The position numbers were made by a program, and so were the translations under genes. A DNA stretch of 64,000 bases, from the NCBI GenBank assembly GCA_024398365.1, contig JAKSJG010000001.1, positions 82,696-146,695 on the forward strand, read 5' to 3'. This DNA comes from Bacteroidales bacterium. Lineage in GTDB: Bacteria; Bacteroidota; Bacteroidia; Bacteroidales; UBA932. Shown here piece by piece: positions 18,124 through 26,462 of the stretch (positions are counted from its first letter, which is position 1; each line of letters begins with the position of its first letter). The notes beneath the pieces were generated by a model. It searched no databases. It was not told the DNA's origin and worked only from the letters and a program-made list of their open reading frames with translations.

Positions 18124-19578
18124 TTAGATTTCGTTAAGTACTTCGCGCACGACCTCGCGGTCGTCGAAATGATATTTGGTTTCTCCTATTATCTGATAGT
18201 CCTCATGGCCCTTGCCTGCCACGAGTATCACCGCACCTTCCTGCGCGGTCATCACTGCCGTGCGTATGGCCTCGCGGCGGTCCGTGATGAATATCGACTT
18301 CGCCCTCATGCCGGCGTCGAGTCCGGCGCGTATGTCGGCGATGATGTCCTCAGGCTTCTCCTTGCGCGGATTGTCGCTGGTGACGAACACCCTGTCGGCG
18401 TACTTGGTGGCTATCACGCCCATCTCAGGCCTCTTGGTCCTGTCCCTGTTGCCGCCGCAGCCGAACACGCAGATCAGCTGCCTGTCCCTGCCGGCCTCGC
18501 GGAGAGTCTTGAGCACGTTCTCAAGTCCGTCAGGCGTGTGCGCGTAATCCACAGCCACCGTCAGGTCGCGGCCTCCGCGTATGTATTCGAGGCGTCCCGG
18601 CACGCAGCCGAGGGCGCTCATCTTGACCAGGATCTCCTCCTTGTCCGCGCCCAGCAGCACTGCTGTGGAGTACACGGCAAGCAGGTTGTGCGCATTGTGC
18701 GCACCTATGAATTTGCTCCAGAACTGGCGGCCGTCCATCTCGAGCAGCATGCCGTCGAGGCCCTCCTCGACGATCTTGCACCTGAAGTCGGCCATCCTGT
18801 GGCATGAATAAGTCTTGATCTGAGCCTTGGTGTTCTGCACCATCACCTCGCCGTTGCGGTCATCGAGATTGGTCAGGGCGAATGCGTCCTGAGGCATATT
18901 GTCGAAGAACAGCTTCTTGCAGCGCAGATACTCCGCGAATGTCTTGTGATAGTCGAGATGGTCGTGGGTGATGTTGGAGAAGATGCCGCCCCTGAACTTC
19001 AGGCCTGCAACGCGGTCCTGGGCGAGGGAGTGGGAGCTGATCTCCATAAAGCAGTACTGGCATCCGCGCTCTGCCATCATCGCGAGCATGGCGTTGAGGC
19101 TCACCGGGTCCGGAGTAGTGTGGTCCGCCGGGATCTCCTCTCCGTCGATCTTGTTGACGATGGTGGAGAACAGGCCGCAGCAATATCCCAGCGCAGTGAA
19201 CAGGTCATAGAGCAGAGTCACAGTGGTGCTCTTGCCGTTGGTGCCCGTGATGCCCACCAGCTCCAGCTTGGATGACGGATGATCGTAGAAATTGTCCGCC
19301 ATGATGGCCAGGGCCTTGCGGCTGTCGGCCACCTTGACGGCAGTCACGCCTGCGGCATCGACCTCGCCGTCCTGATAGATGACCGCTGAAGCGCCGGCGG
19401 CTATGGCATTGGGGATGAACCTGTGGCCGTCGGCCTCCGTGCCGTTGACGGCGACAAACACCGAACCTCCGACACATTTTCTTGAGTCGAAGGTTATGCT
19501 GCTGATGGCAACATCCTGATTGCCTCTGGCATCCACTATGGCGATGCCTTCAAGTATATCACTGAGTCTTTTCTCCAT
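18124..19578 (-). CDS. murE: UDP-MurNAc-L-Ala-D-Glu:diaminoacid ligase MurE, probably meso-DAP-adding
   Basis: MurE adds the third stem amino acid. The ATP loop GITGTNGKSTTVTLLYDL and ISSHSLAQDRVAG are present. The motif SDNPRKEKPEDII contains DNPR, the signature of enzymes that add meso-diaminopimelate rather than lysine. I chose the ATG at 19578 (MEKRLSDIL), giving 484 residues. An in-frame ATG at 19593 is also possible. Either start overlaps the ftsI 3' end by 20-35 bases. Confidence 0.95.
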   Translation of the reverse strand: MEKRLSDILEGIAIVDARGNQDVAISSITFDSRKCVGGSVFVAVNGTEADGHRFIPNAIAAGASAVIYQDGEVDAAGVTAVKVADSRKALAIMADNFYDHPSSKLELVGITGTNGKSTTVTLLYDLFTALGYCCGLFSTIVNKIDGEEIPADHTTPDPVSLNAMLAMMAERGCQYCFMEISSHSLAQDRVAGLKFRGGIFSNITHDHLDYHKTFAEYLRCKKLFFDNMPQDAFALTNLDDRNGEVMVQNTKAQIKTYSCHRMADFRCKIVEEGLDGMLLEMDGRQFWSKFIGAHNAHNLLAVYSTAVLLGADKEEILVKMSALGCVPGRLEYIRGGRDLTVAVDYAHTPDGLENVLKTLREAGRDRQLICVFGCGGNRDRTKRPEMGVIATKYADRVFVTSDNPRKEKPEDIIADIRAGLDAGMRAKSIFITDRREAIRTAVMTAQEGAVILVAGKGHEDYQIIGETKYHFDDREVVREVLNEI

Positions 19579-21610
19579 TATGTATAGTATCATTTTCCGC
19601 GGCGGGCTTCGCCCTGCCGTCGGACAATATCAGATGTATCTTTTTGTTGCCCGTCCTGCTTCCTGCAGGGAGCGACTGTGAAATTATTTTTCCGCGACCC
19701 TCGAAGCTCACCTTGTAGCCGCTGGCCTCAAGGTATGCCACGCCGTCGCGCAGGCCCATGCCTATGACGCTCGGCACGCCGTCCGACACGTCATTGCGCT
19801 TCGCGCTGCTGTACTCCCTGATCTCCGGCAGGCTGCCATTGGCGTCGATAGGGGACATCCAGTCAGGCGAATTGGCATATATCTCCTCGGCGATCTCGCG
19901 CACTACAGGGCCGGACCAGGTCGCGCCGTAGAAGTTGGCGTGGGTAGGGGCCGAATAGATGACGCAGATGACCGTGTATTTCGGGTCCTCATAAGGGAAG
20001 AAGCCCGCAAATGTGGCCTGATGCTGCTTGTATCCGTTCATCTCGTATCTTCCGTTAGGCCTGACGACCCTCGCGGTGCCGGTCTTGCCCGCCACGCTGA
20101 CCTTGCAGCCCTTGAAGATATAGTAGCCCGTCGCGCCCTTCTCCGTCACCACCGCGCGCATGGCCTTGTGCAGCTCCTTCGCGGTCTCCTCCTTGCAAAC
20201 CCTGCCGACCTTGATGACCGGGAATTCCTTGAGTATCACACCGTTCTTCTGATAATTCTTTATCAGGCGCGGCTGCACCATCATACCGCCGTTGGCGATT
20301 GCGTTGTAGTAGGTCACCGTGTGCATAGGGGTCAGCTCAACCGTATATCCCATCGCGATCTGCGGCAGGTCGGCCGGGCTCCAGTACCTGTTGGTATCCT
20401 TCGGGTGCTGGATCTTCGCCTTCGCGAAACCCTTGATGTCGAAATCATAATTCCTGCTTATGCGGAGCTTGTCATTGAGATGGTCGATGAAATATGCCGG
20501 ATTGTTGCCGTAGAACCTCGCAGCCAGCATCCTGAATACGTTGTTGGAGGAGATCTCGAAGCCCCTTATCACGGATATGGAACTGTATTTGGAAAGATAG
20601 TGGTCGGTGAAGGTGCGGCCTGCGTATTTCCAGCTGGAGAGCGCCTGCATCTGGTCATCCAGCTTTATCTTGCCCTCATCCAGCAGCATGGTCAGGGTCG
20701 CGAGCTTGAACACGCTGCCCGGCTCTCCCTTGCGGCCGATGGCGTAATTGTATTCCTCACCGAAATTACCGTTCTGGTCCTTGTGCATGTTGACCATGGC
20801 CTTGATCTCGCCCGTCTTTGTCTCGAGCAGTATCACGGTGCCGGCCTCAATCTGGTCGCTCTTGGCGAGCTGGCGCCTGAGCGCGCGCTCGGAAATGTCC
20901 TGCAGGTCGATGTCGATGGTCAGCTGCACGTCCTGTCCGTCCACCGGCTCAACGCGCTCGTGCTCCAGATCCTCTATCCACTCGTGGTGCTCTGTCAGGC
21001 GTATAGGCTGGATGCCGTTCGTGCCCCTTAGTATGGAGTCGCAGCTGCCCTCGATGCCCACATCCTTCACCTCATTGGCCTTGATGTGGCCCAGGGTGCG
21101 GAATGCCAGCTTGTCGTAAGGGTATTCGCGATGGTCGTATTTCTCCTCGAGCAGACCGCCTCCGCGGCGTCCCAGCTTCAGTATAGGGAACTGCTCCGCG
21201 CGCTTCATCTGCTGATAGGTCACAAGGTTTTTGTTGATGACGGTATAGCGGCGTCCGGCAGCCCTCTGCGCAGAGAGGAAGCTGCTGTACTCCTGACCGC
21301 TCCTGTCTCCGTAGAGCAGGGCGAGGGAGTCTCCGAGGCTCTCTATATTGGCATAGAATATCGAATCCACCGCCTGGGTGCAGTCCATGCAGAGCTTGTA
21401 CTCAGGTATAGAAAATGCGAGGTATCGGCCGTCGGCGGCCAGGATGCTGCCCCTGGTGCAAGGTATCTCGCGCTCCTTGGCAGTGGTCACCTGCAGGCTC
21501 GTGTCCGGCTTGTGGATGAACTGAAGGTCGATGATGCGCACGACAGCCACGATTGCCGCCAGGACGATGGCAATATAGACCAAACCTACTTTCTGGGTGT
21601 TCACTTTCAT
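19559..21610 (-). CDS. ftsI: Septal penicillin-binding protein (FtsI/PBP3) with a C-terminal PASTA domain
   Basis: FtsI is the septal transpeptidase. One N-terminal membrane segment (about 9-30) is followed by the PBP dimerisation domain and the transpeptidase domain. The active-site motifs are GSVFKLATL (SxxK), SSNNVF (SxN) and AGKTGTARV (KTG). The C-terminus holds one PASTA domain (about 608-665; VPSVIGMGLRDGVAYLEASG), a feature shared with Spo5D/PBP2x-like proteins and common in this phylum. It overlaps both the FtsL-like gene (4 bases) and murE. Confidence 0.95.
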   Translation of the reverse strand: MKVNTQKVGLVYIAIVLAAIVAVVRIIDLQFIHKPDTSLQVTTAKEREIPCTRGSILAADGRYLAFSIPEYKLCMDCTQAVDSIFYANIESLGDSLALLYGDRSGQEYSSFLSAQRAAGRRYTVINKNLVTYQQMKRAEQFPILKLGRRGGGLLEEKYDHREYPYDKLAFRTLGHIKANEVKDVGIEGSCDSILRGTNGIQPIRLTEHHEWIEDLEHERVEPVDGQDVQLTIDIDLQDISERALRRQLAKSDQIEAGTVILLETKTGEIKAMVNMHKDQNGNFGEEYNYAIGRKGEPGSVFKLATLTMLLDEGKIKLDDQMQALSSWKYAGRTFTDHYLSKYSSISVIRGFEISSNNVFRMLAARFYGNNPAYFIDHLNDKLRISRNYDFDIKGFAKAKIQHPKDTNRYWSPADLPQIAMGYTVELTPMHTVTYYNAIANGGMMVQPRLIKNYQKNGVILKEFPVIKVGRVCKEETAKELHKAMRAVVTEKGATGYYIFKGCKVSVAGKTGTARVVRPNGRYEMNGYKQHQATFAGFFPYEDPKYTVICVIYSAPTHANFYGATWSGPVVREIAEEIYANSPDWMSPIDANGSLPEIREYSSAKRNDVSDGVPSVIGMGLRDGVAYLEASGYKVSFEGRGKIISQSLPAGSRTGNKKIHLILSDGRAKPAAENDTIHNGEKTQ

Positions 21611-21942
21611 TCTGCCGACACTACTTTTGCCGGTTCCTCCGGCGCCTTCAGCCTGGAGCTGCGCTCCGCAAGCATCTTTTCTATCCTGGTACGCTGGTCG
21701 AGGCTGACGAGCTCGATGTTGCGCTGATGGCTGCTGACCTCAAGCGCCTCGATGAGCTCCTTGTTGTGCTCGACCTTGACGAGCTGTTTCTCCACATGCA
21801 GGCTCCAGGTGATGATGGCGCAGAGCAGCACGAACACATAGAACACCAGTCCCATGTTGCGCTCAATGCCTCTGATGATGATCAGGTCTCCGTTGAAGAG
21901 ACTCGCCATCCGCTTGATTATCCCGCCTTTCTTCTCAGCCAT
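21607..21942 (-). CDS. ftsL: FtsL-like small division protein
   Basis: The 111-residue protein has one membrane segment (about 30-50), a short basic cytoplasmic N-terminus and a heptad-like region after the membrane segment (about 50-85), the architecture of FtsL. Sequence conservation is too weak to identify it by motif alone. Its place between rsmH and ftsI, with a 4-base overlap into ftsI, is the main support. FtsL partners with FtsQ and the FtsW-FtsI pair. Confidence 0.8.
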   Translation of the reverse strand: MAEKKGGIIKRMASLFNGDLIIIRGIERNMGLVFYVFVLLCAIITWSLHVEKQLVKVEHNKELIEALEVSSHQRNIELVSLDQRTRIEKMLAERSSRLKAPEEPAKVVSAE

Positions 21943-21954
21943 ACTCCAGTCCTC

Positions 21955-22857
21955 CTATCTCCTTGTCGCAGCCCTGAGTTTCGCGCTGCGGGCGCGTGTA
22001 TTGCCTGCTATCTCCTCCTCGCGCGGGAGGATCGGCTTCCTGTTCACCAGCTCATACGGTGATTCGCCGCGTCCCATGAGGTCGCGCCTGATCTCGCCGT
22101 CAATATTGCCTGCCTTGAAATAATTCTTGACTATGCGGTCCTCCAGCGAGTGGTAGGTGATCACGGATATCCTGCCGCCGCTGCGGAGGGACTTGATGGC
22201 ACCCTCCATGAAGCCGCGCAGGTCCTCCATCTCACCGTTCACCTCAATGCGCAGGGCCTGATAGACCTTTGCGAGGTACTTGTGCTCCGCGAACTTAGGC
22301 AGCACGCTCTCGAGCGCCTTGTCAAGCTCGCCAGTAGTGTGGATACGCGCCGCGTCGCGGGCCGAGCATATCCTCTCCGCCGCACGCCTGCTGCCCTCCA
22401 CCTCGCCGTAGATGCGCAGTATGCGCTCCAGGTCCTCGCAGCTGTAGGAATTGACTATATCCTCGGCGTTGCGCTGCGCCAGACAGTTCATCCTCATGTC
22501 CAGCGGAGCGTCGAAGCGGAATGAGAATCCTCGCTCCGAAGTGTCGAACTGATGCGATGACACGCCCAGGTCGGCGAGTATGCCATCCACCTTGTCATAG
22601 CCGTTATATTTCACGAAATTGTGCACAAAACGGAAGTTGTTGTGCACAAGTATGAGTCTCTTATCTTCAGGGGCGTTTGCCAGGGCGTCGGTGTCCTTGT
22701 CGAAGGCTATCAGCCTGCCGTGCGGCCCCAGCCGCCTGAGTATCTCCCCGCTGTGCCCTCCACCTCCGAAGGTGGCGTCAACATAGACGCCGTCGGGCTT
22801 TATGTCCAGCGCCGAGATGCTCTCTTCAAGCAAAACGGGTGTGTGATACTCTGACAT
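21955..22857 (-). CDS. rsmH: 16S rRNA (cytosine-1402-N4) methyltransferase
   Basis: RsmH (MraW) methylates C1402 in 16S rRNA. The N-terminus HTPVLLEESI and the SAM-binding loop VDATFGGGGHSGEIL are diagnostic, followed by ILADLGVSSHQFD near 95 and ISVITYHSLEDRIVKNYF near 233. Length 300 residues is normal. It starts 14 bases after the mraZ stop. Confidence 0.97.
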   Translation of the reverse strand: MSEYHTPVLLEESISALDIKPDGVYVDATFGGGGHSGEILRRLGPHGRLIAFDKDTDALANAPEDKRLILVHNNFRFVHNFVKYNGYDKVDGILADLGVSSHQFDTSERGFSFRFDAPLDMRMNCLAQRNAEDIVNSYSCEDLERILRIYGEVEGSRRAAERICSARDAARIHTTGELDKALESVLPKFAEHKYLAKVYQALRIEVNGEMEDLRGFMEGAIKSLRSGGRISVITYHSLEDRIVKNYFKAGNIDGEIRRDLMGRGESPYELVNRKPILPREEEIAGNTRARSAKLRAATRR

Positions 22858-22871
22858 CCACGGCCTCCTTT

Positions 22872-23324
22872 CTATCCGAGAACCTTCTCGGCAAGGGCCG
22901 TGAAACTGTCGTCGCTCAGTTTCTGAGCCTCGAACACATCCTTAGGCCAGATTTCGATTTTGTAATCGGATCCGAAGAACACCACCTCGGTGCCGGATGC
23001 TATGCCGACCTTTTCGAGAAGGCTCTTCGGAATAAGGATACGGCCAACCTTGCCATCGGGCTCTACGGAGGCCATGTCCCTCATATATTCTCTCCAGAGG
23101 AGAGCGTGCTCCCTGTTGAACATGTTCAACTTGGAGCGCACTTTCTCTGAATTTGACACCCACTCCTCGCGGGTGTACATCTCGAGGCAAGGGAAGAACA
23201 ATGACTTCTTGACGACGAATTTCATTTCGCTGTCAGGGTCAAACAGGCTCTTGAAGGCGCTAGGGAAGACAATTCTTCCCTTGTCGTCAACTTTTGCCCT
23301 GTATTCTCCGTAAAAATTTGCCAT
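22872..23324 (-). CDS. mraZ: Transcriptional regulator MraZ
   Basis: MraZ is a double AbrB-like DNA-binding protein that represses its own division-cluster promoter in E. coli. The 150-residue protein carries the family motif twice in degenerate form: DDKGRIVFPSAFKSLF near residues 13-28 and GKVGRILIPKSLLEKVG near 92-108. It is the first gene of the cluster. Upstream are four regularly spaced TGGNA boxes overlapping the likely promoter, so autoregulation is a strong inference. Confidence 0.96.
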   Translation of the reverse strand: MANFYGEYRAKVDDKGRIVFPSAFKSLFDPDSEMKFVVKKSLFFPCLEMYTREEWVSNSEKVRSKLNMFNREHALLWREYMRDMASVEPDGKVGRILIPKSLLEKVGIASGTEVVFFGSDYKIEIWPKDVFEAQKLSDDSFTALAEKVLG

Positions 23325-23354
23325 CGTCTATATAGTTGTGGTGTGTGTTGGGCG

Positions 23355-23362
23355 CAAAGTTA
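23355..23362 (-). promoter_or_regulatory. -7 element (TAACTTTG) of the division-cluster promoter
   Basis: On the minus strand TAACTTTG fits TAnnTTTG and lies 30 bases before the mraZ start. A TTTG at 23385-23388, 22 bases upstream, is a possible -33 element and falls within the MraZ-type boxes. Confidence 0.6.
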
Positions 23363-23371
23363 TGAATACTT

Positions 23372-23406
23372 TTCCACTTTTTACCAAAATCTTCCATTTT
23401 TTTCCA
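23372..23406 (-). promoter_or_regulatory. Four MraZ-type direct repeats (TGGNA every 10 bp)
   Basis: Read on the minus strand, TGGAA, TGGAA, TGGTA and TGGAA occur at 23402-23406, 23392-23396, 23382-23386 and 23372-23376. Each is separated by exactly five bases. The known E. coli MraZ operator is a set of TGGGN repeats with 5-base spacers upstream of mraZ, so spacing and position match while the fourth base differs. They lie directly upstream of the -7 element. Confidence 0.75.
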
Positions 23407-23433
23407 CAAAAATATCAACAAAATCTTTTTCAC

Positions 23434-23441
23434 TAACTTTG
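23434..23441 (+). promoter_or_regulatory. -7 element (TAACTTTG) for the DUF4252 gene
   Basis: TAACTTTG fits TAnnTTTG and lies 50 bases before the ATG at 23492. It is divergent from the mraZ promoter, so MraZ binding between the two could affect both. Confidence 0.5.
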
Positions 23442-23491
23442 GCAAGGTTTTCGCCTGTATGGCGGACTGTATTTTCAACAATCGATTCGAG

Positions 23492-23974
23492 ATGAAAAAA
23501 CTGATCTTATTCGCTTCGGCGCTGATGCTCTGCATCTTTGCTTCCGCACAGGACGGAATGGAGTTCTATCACAAATATTCGGACGCTCCGGGCGTCAGTG
23601 CGGTATATTTCTCACCGGCCATGTTCCGCGTGCTGCGTCACATCCCTGACGTGAAGGTGGGAGAGGAGGAGATCAACCTCACGCCTATCATCAAGTCCCT
23701 GACTGGCATGTACATGCTCAGCAGCAGCAACCCGAGCGTCAACGACAAGATGTACCGCGACATCTCCAAGCACATCAAGAACAACCACTTCGAACTGCTG
23801 ATGGAAGCCAAGGACAACGGCGAGGCCATCCGTATCTACACCCTCGGCGACGAGAAGATCGTCACCAACCTTGTCCTCTATAGCGACAGCCCGTACGAGA
23901 GCAACTACATCTGCATCGACGGCAAGATGCCTCGCGCCGCCATCGAGGAGGCGCTGGTCAAGGCCAATCTGTAG
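23492..23974 (+). CDS. Secreted DUF4252-type protein of unknown function
   Basis: The 160-residue protein begins with a signal peptide (MKKLILFASALMLCIFASAQ). The remainder resembles the DUF4252 proteins frequent in Bacteroidetes (a short alpha/beta protein with FSPAMFRVL, then VLYSDSPYESNYICIDGKM near the end). I chose the ATG at 23492 because it places the signal peptide at the N-terminus. An in-frame ATG at 23459 would add 11 residues. It diverges from mraZ and converges with an O-methyltransferase gene 5 bases away. No function is known. Confidence 0.75.
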   Translation: MKKLILFASALMLCIFASAQDGMEFYHKYSDAPGVSAVYFSPAMFRVLRHIPDVKVGEEEINLTPIIKSLTGMYMLSSSNPSVNDKMYRDISKHIKNNHFELLMEAKDNGEAIRIYTLGDEKIVTNLVLYSDSPYESNYICIDGKMPRAAIEEALVKANL

Positions 23975-23979
23975 GGGCT

Positions 23980-24627
23980 TTATTTTACTCTGATGACATT
24001 CCAGCCGTCCCGGAGCGGGAGGATGTAATTCTCCAGCCGAGGGTCGGCTGCGACTGCTTCATTGAAGGCTATGATGCCCTGTGTCTGAGCGTCCGACTTC
24101 GGGTGCTCTTCGCACACTTTGCCGTCCCACAGCACATTGTCGGCAATGATCCAGCTGCCGCTGTGAACCAGGGGCCGGTTGCCGCAATCTCCCATGATAA
24201 TCTTCAGATAATCAGGATACTCGCGTTTGTTGGCATCCATGTAGATGAGGTCGTAGCTCTCGTCGAGATGCGGCATCACCTCCTTGGAATCGCCGATGAT
24301 CAGACGTATGCGCTCCTCCACGCCGGCACGTTTCCAGCCCTCGCGGATGAGGTCCTGCAGCTCGTCATTGATCTCAATGGCGTCAAGCCTGGCGCCTTCC
24401 GGCAGGGAGGAGGCGAGGCAGATGGAAGAGTAGCCGGTAAAGGTGCCCAGCTCCAGCACACGCATCGGTTTGAGCATCGCTGAAACGGTCTCCAGAAGTT
24501 TGCCGACTTCGAAGCCGGCCAGCATCCTGGGATAGTTTGTTCTCAGGTGAGTCTGCCTTTCCACCCAGTCCAGGGCCTCCTGCCTCGGAGACGAGTGGGA
24601 CACTATGTATTTTTCGAGATTATTCAT
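23980..24627 (-). CDS. SAM-dependent O-methyltransferase (catechol O-methyltransferase-like)
   Basis: The 215-residue protein fits O-methyltransferase family 3. The SAM-binding strand reads RVLELGTFTGYSSICLA near residue 56, followed by the acidic residues of DAIEINDELQ near 79 and the metal-site region DLIYMDANKREY near 127. ADNVLWDGKV near 158 is also conserved in the family. The true substrate is not predictable; related enzymes act on caffeoyl-CoA, catechols or tRNA (TrmR). It is divergent from dnaX. Confidence 0.88.
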   Translation of the reverse strand: MNNLEKYIVSHSSPRQEALDWVERQTHLRTNYPRMLAGFEVGKLLETVSAMLKPMRVLELGTFTGYSSICLASSLPEGARLDAIEINDELQDLIREGWKRAGVEERIRLIIGDSKEVMPHLDESYDLIYMDANKREYPDYLKIIMGDCGNRPLVHSGSWIIADNVLWDGKVCEEHPKSDAQTQGIIAFNEAVAADPRLENYILPLRDGWNVIRVK

Positions 24628-24640
24628 AGCTGATATGCCG

Positions 24641-24648
24641 CAAAGTTA
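24641..24648 (-). promoter_or_regulatory. -7 element (TAACTTTG) for the O-methyltransferase gene
   Basis: TAACTTTG on the minus strand lies 13 bases before the ATG, giving a very short leader. It is divergent from the dnaX -7 element 13 bases away. Confidence 0.5.
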
Positions 24649-24660
24649 CCAAATTATTCG

Positions 24661-24668
24661 TACTTTTG
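24661..24668 (+). promoter_or_regulatory. -7 element (TACTTTTG) for dnaX
   Basis: TACTTTTG ends 6 bases before the dnaX ATG, so the transcript would start at or next to the start codon. Confidence 0.55.
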
Positions 24669-24674
24669 TAGAAT

Positions 24675-26447
24675 ATGGGACAGTTTATAGTATCAGCACG
24701 CAAATACAGGCCGAACAGCTTCGAAACGCTTATCGGTCAGGAGAATATAGCCCGGACGCTCAAGAATTCCATCCTGAGGGACCAGCTGGCTCACGCATAC
24801 TTGTTCTGCGGACCGCGCGGAGTCGGCAAGACCAGCGCGGCGCGCATCTTCGCCAAGACCATCAATTGCTCCAACCCTTCGGCTGACATGGAGCCTTGCG
24901 GCGAATGCGAGAGCTGCCGTTCATTTGCGGAGGGACGCTCGTACAGCATACACGAGCTCGACGCGGCATCCAACAACTCAGTGGATGACATCCGCGCGCT
25001 GACCGACAAGGTCCGCATACCGCCGCAGGTGGGCAAGTACAGCGTCTATATCATCGACGAGGTCCACATGCTGTCCCAGGCTGCGTTCAACGCATTCCTC
25101 AAGACCCTTGAGGAGCCGCCTGCACACGCGATATTCATCCTCGCCACCACAGAGAAGCACAAGATACTTCCGACCATCCTGTCCCGCTGCCAGACCTATG
25201 ACTTCAACCGTATCGGCATAGAGGACATAGTCAAGAACCTGCGCTTCATCGCTTCGCAGGAGGGCGTGACCATCAGCGAGGACGCCATGCACATCATAGC
25301 CCAGAAGGCTGACGGCGCCATGCGCGACGCCCTCACGCTCTTCGACCAGACCGTGGCGTTCTGCGGAAGGGAGGTGAGCTACGAGCAGGTGATACGCAAC
25401 CTCAATGTGCTCGACTACGCATACTATTTCAAGCTGACCGACAATTTCCTGCAGGGGGATTACGCGTCAGCGCTGCTCACATTCGACGAGATACTTTCGC
25501 GCGGCTTCAACGCGCAGCACTTCATATCCGGCCTCAGCACGCATTTCCGCGACCTGATAGTCTGCCGCAACGGCGCCTCCAGGTCTCTGCTCGGGATTGC
25601 GCCTACCGTGGCGCAGAACTACGACAGCACCGCTGCCAAATGTCCTACCGACTTCCTCTTCGAGGCGCTCAGCATCACTACCGCCTGCGAGGCGCAGTAC
25701 AAGCAGAGCGGCAATCCGAGGCTGCTGATAGAGTTCGCGCTGATGAAGCTCTGCCGCCTCGTGCCTTCGGCTGCGGCCAATTTCTCCGCCACAGGCGGGG
25801 CAGTGGCGATGCCTGCACCAGCGGCAGCTCCAGCTCCGGCTCCGGCCCCGGCGCCAGCTCCGGCACCTGTGGCGGCTCCAGATCCAGCTGCGGCCCCAGC
25901 GCCAGCCCCAGCACCAGCACCGGCGCCTGCAGCACCAGCTCCCGCTCCAGCCTCTGCTGCCAGACGGCATACGGGCCCGTCCATCAAGGACATGATGAGC
26001 GCGGCCAGCGCACAGCCGGGCATTTCCGACCCGACGGGCGGATCAGTTGCAGCTGATGCGGCCGCTGCTTCCGCTGAGCCTGTGACATTGGAGAGGGTGC
26101 TCGCAGTATGGCCGGTACTGGCGGAACAGGAGACCGCCCCTAACCTCAGGGCTACATTGTCCAGCTTCAAGCCTACATTCGAGGCGGAGAAGATGGAGAT
26201 ACATTTCGAAGTCAAGAATGCGGCCCAGCAGGACTGGATTGAGCGCAAGCGCCGCATGGACATGGAGAACACACTCCGCAGGGAGCTCGGCAACGCGGCC
26301 GTAAGGCTGGTCATCGACGTGGCTCCGGTGGTGGAGGACAATACGGCACAGCGCCTCTACATGTCCACCGACAAGGACAAATACCTGAGCGAGAACTCAG
26401 CCGAATACCGCAACCTTAAAACAGATTTTGACCTGGAGGTCAAATAG
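24675..26447 (+). CDS. dnaX: DNA polymerase III subunit gamma/tau
   Basis: DnaX is the AAA+ clamp-loader subunit that joins polymerase cores. The Walker A motif is FCGPRGVGKTSAAR (about 44-57), then a four-Cys zinc site (Cys66, then CGECESC at about 75-81), DEVHMLSQAAFNAFLKTLEE for Walker B, and TILSRCQTYDF. Domain III is followed by a Pro-Ala-rich linker (about 380-430) and a tau-like C-terminal region. The 590-residue length fits the long form. No slippery frameshift signal was recognised by eye. lptB follows after 15 bases. Confidence 0.95.
   Translation: MGQFIVSARKYRPNSFETLIGQENIARTLKNSILRDQLAHAYLFCGPRGVGKTSAARIFAKTINCSNPSADMEPCGECESCRSFAEGRSYSIHELDAASNNSVDDIRALTDKVRIPPQVGKYSVYIIDEVHMLSQAAFNAFLKTLEEPPAHAIFILATTEKHKILPTILSRCQTYDFNRIGIEDIVKNLRFIASQEGVTISEDAMHIIAQKADGAMRDALTLFDQTVAFCGREVSYEQVIRNLNVLDYAYYFKLTDNFLQGDYASALLTFDEILSRGFNAQHFISGLSTHFRDLIVCRNGASRSLLGIAPTVAQNYDSTAAKCPTDFLFEALSITTACEAQYKQSGNPRLLIEFALMKLCRLVPSAAANFSATGGAVAMPAPAAAPAPAPAPAPAPAPVAAPDPAAAPAPAPAPAPAPAAPAPAPASAARRHTGPSIKDMMSAASAQPGISDPTGGSVAADAAAASAEPVTLERVLAVWPVLAEQETAPNLRATLSSFKPTFEAEKMEIHFEVKNAAQQDWIERKRRMDMENTLRRELGNAAVRLVIDVAPVVEDNTAQRLYMSTDKDKYLSENSAEYRNLKTDFDLEVK
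25812..25960 (+). repeat. Pro-Ala coding low-complexity tract in dnaX
   Basis: An imperfect run of alternating Pro and Ala codons, about 50 residues, lies between the AAA+/domain III part and the C-terminal region. It resembles the linker in FtsA but the nucleotide unit is more degenerate. Confidence 0.75.
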
Positions 26448-26462
26448 CCTCCGCACAAGCAT

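Noticed and set aside
24675-26447. Programmed frameshift in dnaX for a gamma form
   Set aside because: I saw no clear slippery A-rich heptamer followed by a stop in the -1 frame; not searched exhaustively.
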